Program-made: the position numbers and the translations under genes
NCBI GenBank assembly: GCA_029777145.1
Contig: JAKOSS010000809.1
Coordinates: 1 to 5,919, forward strand
DNA length: 5,919 nt
Source of the DNA: Acidobacteriota bacterium
Lineage (GTDB): Bacteria > Acidobacteriota > Blastocatellia > Pyrinomonadales > Pyrinomonadaceae
Direction of reading: 5' to 3'
The notes under the pieces: model-generated
Databases searched by the model: none
What the model was told of the DNA's origin: nothing
The model's input: only the letters and a program-made list of their open reading frames with translations
Shown here: positions 1-5,298 of the stretch, one piece after another
How positions within the stretch are numbered: position 1 is the stretch's first letter
How the letters are laid out: each line of letters starts with the position of its first letter

Positions 1-132
1 CCGGCCATAGGTCAGATTTCGCGTGGCCGTGTTCGCCGGACTGACCGAAATATTGCGTCCCTTTTTCGTATGCGTGTTTCGAACGACGCAACTGTCGCGT
101 TCGATCTTGTTCAATGTAATCTCGCTGTTCAT
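1..132 (-). CDS. Partial CDS (N-terminus only), possible IolB/5-deoxy-glucuronate isomerase-like cupin
   Basis: An open frame starts at ATG 132-130 and runs 44 codons to the window edge without a stop; the C-terminal part lies outside. The start is supported by a strong Shine-Dalgarno-like stretch, AGGGGTGG, just upstream (about 142-135). The gene begins 27 bases after the stop of the ROK regulator on the same strand, so it looks like the next gene of the operon. The visible peptide starts MNSEITLNKIERDS and continues with a segment G-R-N-I-S-V-S-P then N-L-T-Y-G-R. This pattern (a short strand, a V-x-P turn, then an aromatic 'LTYG' strand) resembles the N-terminus of IolB-type 5-deoxy-glucuronate isomerases, double-cupin enzymes of inositol and uronate metabolism. 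It does not resemble the N-terminus of classical KduI. The coding call is fairly firm. The family call is from memory of the motif over only 44 residues and could be wrong. Confidence 0.62.
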   Translation of the reverse strand, partial: MNSEITLNKIERDSCVVRNTHTKKGRNISVSPANTATRNLTYGR

Positions 133-159
133 AACCACCCCTGCGGATCGCTCCGCCGA

Positions 160-1362
160 TCAGATCTCCAGTCTTCTCAAAAACTCGTCCGCGGCGACTT
201 CGAGCGCCCCGCCGATCGCCGCGCCGACCGGTTCACCGGCCTCAACCGTCCAGCCGTTCATCGACCCGACAATGCTCTTTTTGATGGCATCGCGCAGCGG
301 ACGCTCGATGAATTTCCAGCCGTACACCAATCGTCCGCTGACAACGACTCGCGGAATTCCGACACCCATGATCACGTTCGCGATCCCGACGCCGAGATAC
401 TCGCCGATCTTCTCGAGAGTTCGCTGCGCGCGGATCTCCCCGTTTTCTGCCTTTCCGACGATCTCGACGAACCGCGGCAATGTCTCGTTGGGGCGCAGCG
501 GACGGTCGCCGAGATACAACGACGCGGCCGACGCGGCCGACGCATATTTCTCCCAGCATCCGCGATTGCCGCAGACGCACGGCTTTCCGCCGGCGACGAT
601 CGTCATGTGTCCGAATTCGCCGGCGATCCCGCGGGCCGCGCCAGCTCCGCGATAGACCTCGCCGCCGATGACCAGCCCGACGCCGATCCCGGTTCCGGAA
701 CGGACGAGGACAAAATCGTTCGCGCCTTCAGCTCCGGGCGCGCGGAGCTGAAGCCTCGCTTCGTACATCGCCGCCGCCGATGAATCGTTTTCGACCACGA
801 TCTCGATGTCACCGAAATCGCTGAAGTACCCGGCGATGTCGACATCGCGCCAATTCAAATTCGGTGCATAGATCAGTTTTCGCCGATCGCCATCAGTCAG
901 CCCCGGAACGCAGATTCCGATCATCCGGCACTTTTCGCGGCCGCGCGATTCAAATATCTCGGCGATCAGTTCCTTCGACCGCCGGAGCACGAGTTCGGGA
1001 TCGGTCGGCGTCTGAAAATCCTCTATTTCAACAATATCGCCGACGAGGCTCGTCGTGCCGACCTGCGTCGTCCGAACGCCGAGATTGACGCCGATGAAAT
1101 ACGAACCGTCGTCGGCAAACGCGAGCGCGCGCGAACGTCGCCCCGAATCGCTCGAAGTGACCGCCTCGTCGGTGACGAGTCCGGTTCGAAGAAGCGATTT
1201 GACGTATTCGGAAACGGTGCTTTTGTCGATCTCGAGGCGCGCCGCGATTTCCGTTCGGCTGATCGGCTGAGCGGCGCGGATCAAACGCACCAAAACGTCG
1301 AATTTGCGCGTCGTTCCCGACCCGCCGTTGAGCTTAGTCTGAAAAACTGTTCCGTCGGTCAT
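160..1362 (-). CDS. ROK-family transcriptional regulator (NagC/XylR type)
   Basis: This 400-residue protein has the usual length and layout of ROK repressors: an N-terminal DNA-binding domain and a C-terminal sugar-kinase-like domain that senses a sugar. Residues about 33-63 form a MarR/ROK-type winged helix-turn-helix (PISRTEIAARLEIDKSTVSEYV). The ROK zinc signature is complete: GEFGH with H252, then C262-V-C264-G-N-R-G-C269-W-E. The E-N-D-S-S-A-A-A segment (191-198) keeps the Asp that acts as base in ROK kinases, but the ATP-phosphate loop D-x-G-x-T is degraded to N-L-G-V-R-T (93-98). That favours a sensor without kinase activity. The gene is third in the minus-strand operon, starting 19 bases after the UxaA-like stop, so it is probably made with the enzymes it may control. 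No clear Shine-Dalgarno precedes the ATG, but no better in-frame start is seen. Ligand unknown; context suggests a hexuronate or derived sugar acid. Confidence 0.93.
   Translation of the reverse strand: MTDGTVFQTKLNGGSGTTRKFDVLVRLIRAAQPISRTEIAARLEIDKSTVSEYVKSLLRTGLVTDEAVTSSDSGRRSRALAFADDGSYFIGVNLGVRTTQVGTTSLVGDIVEIEDFQTPTDPELVLRRSKELIAEIFESRGREKCRMIGICVPGLTDGDRRKLIYAPNLNWRDVDIAGYFSDFGDIEIVVENDSSAAAMYEARLQLRAPGAEGANDFVLVRSGTGIGVGLVIGGEVYRGAGAARGIAGEFGHMTIVAGGKPCVCGNRGCWEKYASAASAASLYLGDRPLRPNETLPRFVEIVGKAENGEIRAQRTLEKIGEYLGVGIANVIMGVGIPRVVVSGRLVYGWKFIERPLRDAIKKSIVGSMNGWTVEAGEPVGAAIGGALEVAADEFLRRLEI
521..543 (-). repeat. 9-bp in-gene tandem repeat
   Basis: The 9-bp unit GACGCGGCC occurs twice in tandem plus a 5-base remainder. 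Because it is a multiple of three it stays in frame and encodes an Ala-Ser-rich stretch (YASAASAASLY, ROK residues 273-283) right after the zinc motif. It looks like a small in-frame slippage expansion in a surface loop or helix. Confidence 0.6.
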
Positions 1363-1381
1363 AAGATCGAATGTTCATATC

Positions 1382-2956
1382 TTACAGTGAAACAGTCTGT
1401 TCCGCCCAAAACTGAAATTCGCGGTGCTTGTTTTCTTCGGCCTTGGCGAGAATTTCTCCGCTCGCGACCTTCTGGAGATGCTCGAACAGGCGTTCTCCGA
1501 CGGACTCGATGGACTCCGTGCCTTCGATGATATTTCCCGCGGAAACGTCGAGATCGTTCGACATTCGTTCAAAGATCGGATTGTTCGACGCCAGTTTGAT
1601 GACGGGCGCGATCGCGTTGCCGATCGTCGTTCCGCGTCCGGTCGTGAAGATCACGGCCGTCGCTCCGGCGGCTACCAAGGCGGGCGTCGACTCCTGGTCG
1701 TAGCCCGGCCCCTGCATCAGATTGACGCCGCGGCGGACAGGCGAGTCGGCGTACTCGATGCAATCCTCGACCCGCGTCGTGCCGGCCTTGGCGATCGCAC
1801 CGAGGCTTTTGATCGTGATGTTGAGCAGTCCGCCCTTGATATTGCCGGTGCTCGGATTTTCGTTCAGGACCGCGCCGAACCGCGACGCGTACTGCTTGAA
1901 CCAGTCGACCATTGCGTAGATCTTCTTGCCGGTCTCGTAATCTCGCGCCCGGTGCGCCAGAATGTGCTCCGCGCCGCAAAACTCAGGAACTTCAGTCAGG
2001 ATCACCGTCCCATGCGAACGCACCAGCAGATCTGCGGTGTGGCCGAGAGCGGGATTCGCCGAAATCCCCGAAAAACCGTCGGAACCGCCGCATTTCACAC
2101 CGAGAATCAGTTCACTGATCGGAACCGTTTCGCGGGTCGCCTGATTCACCGCCGGCAGCATCTCGGCGACGTATTCGAGTCCTTTCTTGATCGCTTCCTG
2201 CGTCCCGCCGACCTCCTGGATCCCGATCTTGTAAACCGGTTTGTCGATCGGCTTCTCGCGATTCATCAGGTATTTGTCGACATACGACAGATTCGTTTTT
2301 TCGCAGCCGAGATCGATGAGCACGACGCCGCCGACGTTCGGATGATCGGCGTAGTTCGACAGGACGCGCATCATCACGTCGAGCGTCGAGCCGTCCTGGC
2401 AGCCGCATCCCTTGTTGTGCGGGATCGCCACGACGCCGTCGACGTTCGGATATTTCTCGCGGCTGTAATGCAGGAACTCCGCCATCATCGAGATCTGCGA
2501 CGCTTCATGGCTGGCGCACATCGAGGTCGGTACGATGAGAACGAAATTGCGCGTTCCGACCCGTCCGTCGGCACGTCTGAACCCCTCGAACGTCGCGATC
2601 CGGTCGGCCGGAAAATAATCGGGTTCGGGAAGCTGCTGGTCTTCAGGCAGATCGCGCACGACCGGCACATCGTCGGTCATATTGTCGTGCGTCACCCATG
2701 CGCCTTCGGAAATCCCCAAACTCGTGCCGATCGGCTGGCCGTATTGAACGACGAATTCGCCGGCCGGAATTTCGGCGATCGCGAACCTGTGACCCGGCGG
2801 AACTTCGTCCGTGATCGTGAGTTCGGTCCCGTCCGGCAAAACCACAGCCGTGCCCGGGGGCGTCGCCGCTTTGACGACGGCAACGTTGTCGTCGTTATTG
2901 ACGATGATCGCGTAGTCGGTGATCTTTACCTTTGATAAGGTTGCGTTCTCAGCCAT
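1382..2956 (-). CDS. uxaA: UxaA-family sugar-acid dehydratase (altronate dehydratase-like)
   Basis: This 524-residue protein matches the length and two-part plan of UxaA/GarD dehydratases, iron-dependent enzymes that remove water from altronate (UxaA) or galactarate (GarD). Altronate gives 2-keto-3-deoxygluconate. Residues about 12-90 form the N-terminal SAF-type domain, fused here rather than separate. The catalytic part follows with family motifs: GRVGTRN (131-137), HNKGCGC (180-186), D-L-G-C-E (215-219), LGVKCGGSDGFSGISANPA (285-303), TEVPEFCGAEHIL (321-333), GNIKGGLLNITIKSLGA (371-387), PGYD (417-420) and FTTGRGT near 437-443. I chose ATG 2956 (MAENATL) because the longer frame, from 3058, would overlap the upstream gene. 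2956 leaves a 23-base gap. No Shine-Dalgarno is visible before it, so translation may depend on the upstream gene. Altronate is the likeliest substrate; galactarate or another aldonate or aldarate is possible. Confidence 0.92.
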   Translation of the reverse strand: MAENATLSKVKITDYAIIVNNDDNVAVVKAATPPGTAVVLPDGTELTITDEVPPGHRFAIAEIPAGEFVVQYGQPIGTSLGISEGAWVTHDNMTDDVPVVRDLPEDQQLPEPDYFPADRIATFEGFRRADGRVGTRNFVLIVPTSMCASHEASQISMMAEFLHYSREKYPNVDGVVAIPHNKGCGCQDGSTLDVMMRVLSNYADHPNVGGVVLIDLGCEKTNLSYVDKYLMNREKPIDKPVYKIGIQEVGGTQEAIKKGLEYVAEMLPAVNQATRETVPISELILGVKCGGSDGFSGISANPALGHTADLLVRSHGTVILTEVPEFCGAEHILAHRARDYETGKKIYAMVDWFKQYASRFGAVLNENPSTGNIKGGLLNITIKSLGAIAKAGTTRVEDCIEYADSPVRRGVNLMQGPGYDQESTPALVAAGATAVIFTTGRGTTIGNAIAPVIKLASNNPIFERMSNDLDVSAGNIIEGTESIESVGERLFEHLQKVASGEILAKAEENKHREFQFWAEQTVSL

Positions 2957-2979
2957 AAATCGGAAAGGAGCAGTTTTGA

Positions 2980-3906
2980 TCAGGACAGCAGGTCCGGCAG
3001 AACGAACGCCGAAACGTTCGGATGAAGCCGGACCCAAAGCCCTGGATTTTCGTCGCACTGGCGCGCCAAGACTTCCGCGTCGGCGGAAAGTTCGGTCTCG
3101 GCGAAGCGCTTGAAACTAGGTATCTTGCCGGGCGCCGTCGAGGCGTCCACGATGGACTGTACGATCTTCCGCGCGCCGAGCACGGATGCCGGACCGAGCG
3201 TCAGAATGTGGCTCGCGCGACGGCATTCAGCCTCGTCATCCGCCGAAACCGCGCTGCCGCCGACCTTGAACTTGTTGATGTGGTGCTCAAGGATCGTCGG
3301 CGAGATCGGAATGATGCCCGCCCAGTCACCCGCCCGCGCGCCGGATCCGGGTTTAATATAACAAATATGGGACGCGGCTTCGGCTTCGGGGCCAAGTCCG
3401 AGGAAGAAGATATCGATGCCGCCGAGTTCGCGGATCTTTTCCACGTAGGCGGCCATTTCGCGTTCGATATCGTCGGTCTCGGTCCGGATCGACGTGAAAC
3501 TCTTGATCTTGGCGAAGAACTCGGGCCCGAGCAATCGTTCGAAATCACGGACGAAACTGAGCGAGTTGTCCATACGCATCGGCGCCAGAGCGTCCTGGGT
3601 GAAAACATGCAGCCGCGCCAGAAGTACGTCGAGTTCGTCGGTCTCCGAAAGCCCGCGGATGATGCGGTACATGGCCTGCGCGCCACGTCCGCCGAGCAGG
3701 ACGATGACGAGATCGCCCGACTTTGTTTCGGCATACGACTTGAGTTCGTCGAGCATCGCCCGGCCGACTTCCTCTTCAGTCGGCAGGACCTGAAACCGGT
3801 ACTCCGGCATATCCTGAACTGAAAGCGGCGTGTCGTTCGCGCCGCCCAGCCAGACGTTTCCGGACTCTTCGCGGGATTCGAGTTTTTGGGTTGCTACGGT
3901 CGACAT
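2980..3906 (-). CDS. Divergent NagB/RpiA/6-phosphogluconolactonase-fold protein, function uncertain
   Basis: This 308-residue protein is related to glucosamine-6-phosphate deaminase and 6-phosphogluconolactonase, which act on sugar phosphates in the cytoplasm. Family landmarks in order: a strand and loop V-I-V-L-L-G-G-R (67-74) where relatives have a T-G-x-T-P phosphate loop; H-V-F-T-Q-D (100-105), matching NagB F-N-M-D-E with the Asp kept; and F-L-G-L-G-P (168-173) followed by S-H-I-C-Y-I-K-P-G-S (179-188). Aligned by eye to NagB N-D-G-H-I-A-F-N-E-P-G-S, the histidine is kept, but the catalytic Asp is Ala and the Glu is Lys. It is therefore unlikely to be an ordinary deaminase. It is the first gene of the operon with a UxaA-like dehydratase, which points to a sugar-acid isomerase, lactonase or sensor role. 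The start at 3906 was chosen over 3951 because GGTGATC, matching the end of the canonical ribosome-binding sequence, directly precedes it and because 3951 lies inside the operator. Confidence 0.85.
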   Translation of the reverse strand: MSTVATQKLESREESGNVWLGGANDTPLSVQDMPEYRFQVLPTEEEVGRAMLDELKSYAETKSGDLVIVLLGGRGAQAMYRIIRGLSETDELDVLLARLHVFTQDALAPMRMDNSLSFVRDFERLLGPEFFAKIKSFTSIRTETDDIEREMAAYVEKIRELGGIDIFFLGLGPEAEAASHICYIKPGSGARAGDWAGIIPISPTILEHHINKFKVGGSAVSADDEAECRRASHILTLGPASVLGARKIVQSIVDASTAPGKIPSFKRFAETELSADAEVLARQCDENPGLWVRLHPNVSAFVLPDLLS

Positions 3907-3918
3907 GATCACCCTCTC
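3907..3918 (-). promoter_or_regulatory. Ribosome binding site of the operon's first gene
   Basis: Read on the minus strand this is GAGAGGGTGATC immediately before ATG 3906. Its last seven bases, GGTGATC, match the 3' part of the ideal 16S-complementary sequence AAGGAGGTGATC. It decides the start at 3906 against the longer frame from 3951. Confidence 0.7.
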
Positions 3919-3931
3919 AAAGTGTCTTTGT

Positions 3932-3961
3932 ATGATAATTGGTTTGACCAATTATTTGCAA
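3932..3961 (-). promoter_or_regulatory. Probable sigma-70-type promoter of the minus-strand operon
   Basis: On the minus strand a -35-like TTGCAA (3961-3956) and a -10-like TATCAT (3937-3932) are separated by 18 bases. The -10 matches 5 of 6 consensus bases and the -35 matches 4 of 6. Transcription would begin near 3925, giving a leader of about 19 bases that just contains the ribosome binding site. The operator palindrome fills the spacer and overlaps the -10. Confidence 0.6.
3935..3955. promoter_or_regulatory. Operator: perfect 9-bp inverted repeat, GntR/FadR-subfamily type
   Basis: The arms ATAATTGGT (3935-3943) and ACCAATTAT (3947-3955) are exact reverse complements around a 3-base centre TTG. 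The core TTGGTnnnACCAA is the hallmark of FadR-subfamily GntR regulators; the UxuR/ExuR and LldR operators have the same TTGGT...ACCAA form. Binding here would block the minus-strand promoter, so repression relieved by a sugar acid is the natural reading. The cognate GntR protein is not in the window. The ROK protein is a less likely binder of this motif. Confidence 0.8.
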
Positions 3962-3983
3962 GTATGATTATGTCTTTTCGGCG

Positions 3984-4022
3984 GGAAATCGCCCAAAATG
4001 CTCAGGAAATCCCACAAAATGC
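3984..4022. repeat. 18-bp direct repeat with 21-bp period
   Basis: GGAAATCGCCCAAAATGC (3984-4001) and GGAAATCCCACAAAATGC (4005-4022) match at 16 of 18 positions, with starts 21 bases apart, close to two helical turns. They lie between the two divergent genes, about 59 to 97 bases upstream of the inferred minus-strand start. That spacing suits a protein binding twice on one face of the helix. Confidence 0.55.
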
Positions 4023-4125
4023 AGATTTGACGGACTTGACAATCGCCGCCAAGGTATTAGAGACTACATACATCTTTTTTCAAGTGGTATTACCTTTTCC
4101 TTTTTTGACATAACAAATTTTTCTT
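4023..4125 (+). promoter_or_regulatory. Leader and probable promoter region of the SDR gene
   Basis: This AT-richer stretch must carry the plus-strand promoter, but I cannot assign it cleanly. TTGACG (4027-4032) and TTGACA (4036-4041) look like -35 boxes, yet the nearest -10-like hexamers (TATTAG at 4055, TACATA at 4065) sit at poor spacings. Another TTGACA at 4105-4110 is too close to the start codon for a normal promoter. No Shine-Dalgarno is seen before ATG 4126. Confidence 0.3.
4085..4095. promoter_or_regulatory. Possible second GntR/FadR-type operator, imperfect
   Basis: TGGTATTACCT fits the TGGTnnnACCA core except for the last base, and outer A/T pairs at 4082-4083 and 4097-4098 restore some symmetry. 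It lies 30 to 40 bases before the SDR start codon, where a bound repressor could block a plus-strand transcript. A second site matching the main operator would put both divergent units under one regulator. Confidence 0.42.
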
Positions 4126-4902
4126 ATGGGTTACGAGAAACTCAGTCTGCGCGACCGCACGGCGGTTGTGATCGGCGGGACTTCAGGAATCGGCCGCGCG
4201 ATCGCCGACGGCTTTGCCGATGCACGAGCGAACGTCGTTTGCAGTTCGAGGCGCGCGGAGCAGGTCGAATCCACCGCCGCGGAACTGGAAGCAAAAGGGT
4301 GCCGGACGCTGCGCGTCACGTCCGACGTCGGCGACCCGTCATCATTGCAGAATCTGCTGGATACGACGGTCGCGGAGTTCGGAAAGGTCGATATTCTCGT
4401 CAATTGCGCCGGCCGGACCAAACGCGCCCCGACGATCGATTTTCCGCAGGATGACTGGGACGCGATCATCGAAACCAATTTGACCGGAACGCTGCGTGCA
4501 TGTCAGGTATTCGGCCGGCATTTTCTCGCCAATGGATACGGACGCATCGTCAACATCGCTTCCCTCTCGACGTTTGTCGCGCTTTATGAGGTCGCGGCCT
4601 ACGCTGCCTCAAAAGCGGCGGTGGCGAGCCTGACCAAGTCGCTCGCGATCGAGTGGGCGAAACACGGGGTGAACGTCAACGCGATCGCGCCGGGTGTTTT
4701 CAAGACTGACCTGAACCGCGAGCTTCTCGAGTCGACCGATCGCGGCAAGGAGTTCCAGCTGCGGACGCCGATGGGCCGCTTCGGGATGGTCGAAGAACTT
4801 GCCGGCGCGGCGGTTTTCCTGGCATCCGAGGCGGCGAGTTTCGTGACCGGCGAAGTGCTCGTGGTCGACGGCGGATTCCTCGCTTCTGGGGTTAATCAGT
4901 GA
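4126..4902 (+). CDS. Short-chain dehydrogenase/reductase (SDR), candidate sugar-acid oxidoreductase
   Basis: This 258-residue protein is a complete classical SDR, a cytoplasmic NAD(P)-dependent enzyme that interconverts alcohol and ketone groups. The Rossmann glycine motif is GGTSGIG (17-23); N-C-A-G (93-96) replaces the usual NNAG. The catalytic set is N118, S146, Y159 and K163 (Y-A-A-S-K). The C-terminus ends T-G-E-V-L-V-V-D-G-G-F-L-A-S-G-V, as in KduD and gluconate 5-dehydrogenase-like SDRs. S-S-R-R (40-43) after the second strand hints at NADP(H) preference. It is transcribed away from the dehydratase operon, with a shared control region of about 220 bases. Context suggests reduction of tagaturonate or fructuronate to the aldonate used by the UxaA-like enzyme, or a KduD-type step; sequence alone cannot choose. 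The start has no visible ribosome binding site but fits the family N-terminus well. No terminator is visible after it; a heptamer array begins 6 bases past the stop. Confidence 0.92.
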   Translation: MGYEKLSLRDRTAVVIGGTSGIGRAIADGFADARANVVCSSRRAEQVESTAAELEAKGCRTLRVTSDVGDPSSLQNLLDTTVAEFGKVDILVNCAGRTKRAPTIDFPQDDWDAIIETNLTGTLRACQVFGRHFLANGYGRIVNIASLSTFVALYEVAAYAASKAAVASLTKSLAIEWAKHGVNVNAIAPGVFKTDLNRELLESTDRGKEFQLRTPMGRFGMVEELAGAAVFLASEAASFVTGEVLVVDGGFLASGVNQ

Positions 4903-4908
4903 AGTTCA

Positions 4909-5162
4909 GTGGTCGGTTGTCGGTGGTCCGTGGTCGGTGGTCAGTGGTCGGTGGTCCGTGGTCGGTGGTCAGTGGTCGGTGGTCCGTGGTCGGTGGTCCG
5001 TGGTCGGTGGTCCGTGGTCGGTGGTCGGTGAGCAGTGGTCGGGAGTCGGTGGTCGGGAGCAGTGAGCCGTGAGCAGTGAGCGGTGAGCAGTCAGAACCGG
5101 GAGCGGTAGCGACCGGGTGTGCAGTCAGTGGTCAGTGGTCGGTGGTCAGTGGTCAGTGGTCA
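4909..5162 (+). repeat. Degenerate heptamer tandem array (GTGGTCN)
   Basis: About 30 seven-base units, about 23 of them exactly GTGGTCN. The block 4909-5055 holds 21 units in perfect 7-bp register. The last base alternates between G and C or A over most of it, giving a 14-bp, and locally 28-bp, higher-order period. A 6-base slip at 5056-5061 is followed by four units of a related form GTGAGCN (5062-5089), then a non-repeat interruption (5090-5127, containing ACCGGG twice), then five more GTGGTCN units to 5162. All units face the same way, so the plus strand is G/T-rich and nearly free of inverted symmetry. Similar heptamer arrays occur in intergenic DNA of some bacteria, such as the STRR repeats of cyanobacteria. 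No gene is supported here. Confidence 0.95.
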
Positions 5163-5180
5163 GAATCGTAAGTTACGTTG

Positions 5181-5298
5181 CTTGAAATGCGCCGCCCGGA
5201 ATCTTGAAATGCGCAGCCTGGAATCTCGAAATGCGCCGCCTGGAATCCTGATATTCGCAGCTTGGAATCCTGAAATGCGCCGTCTGGAATCTTGAAAG
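5181..5298 (+). repeat. 22-bp tandem repeat, five units plus a partial sixth
   Basis: Units start at 5181, 5203, 5225, 5247 and 5269. The consensus is CTTGAAATGCGC followed by CGCCTGGAAT, with one to several differences per unit. A partial sixth copy, CTTGAAA, at 5291-5297 runs into the peptidase gene, supplying its probable TTG start codon, and the preceding unit supplies GGAAT. Units are not multiples of three, so the array is not a simple coding repeat. No strong inverted symmetry is seen within a unit. Confidence 0.93.

Noticed and set aside
70..783. 237-codon plus-strand frame opposite the ROK gene
   Set aside because: Antisense shadow; its peptide is low-complexity Asp/Arg/Ala, while the opposite frame encodes the complete ROK zinc motif.
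1424..2935. 503-codon open frame on the plus strand opposite the dehydratase
   Set aside because: It is an exact antisense shadow of a gene with clear family motifs. The product is Arg/Asp-rich without recognisable domains, as expected from GC-biased codons.
2957..3058. N-terminal extension of the dehydratase to the ATG at 3058
   Set aside because: It would overlap the end of the upstream gene and add 34 residues with no family counterpart; ATG 2956 fits the SAF-domain start.
3022..3822. 266-codon plus-strand frame opposite the NagB-fold gene
   Set aside because: Antisense shadow with no domain signal; the minus-strand frame has a ribosome binding site, promoter and family motifs.
3886..4113. 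75-codon plus-strand frame across the divergent control region
   Set aside because: It covers the operator, promoter and direct repeats, has no ribosome binding site and no recognisable protein features.
4903..5298. CRISPR array
   Set aside because: The repeats are head-to-tail 7-bp and 22-bp tandem units without unique spacers, and no cas genes are present.
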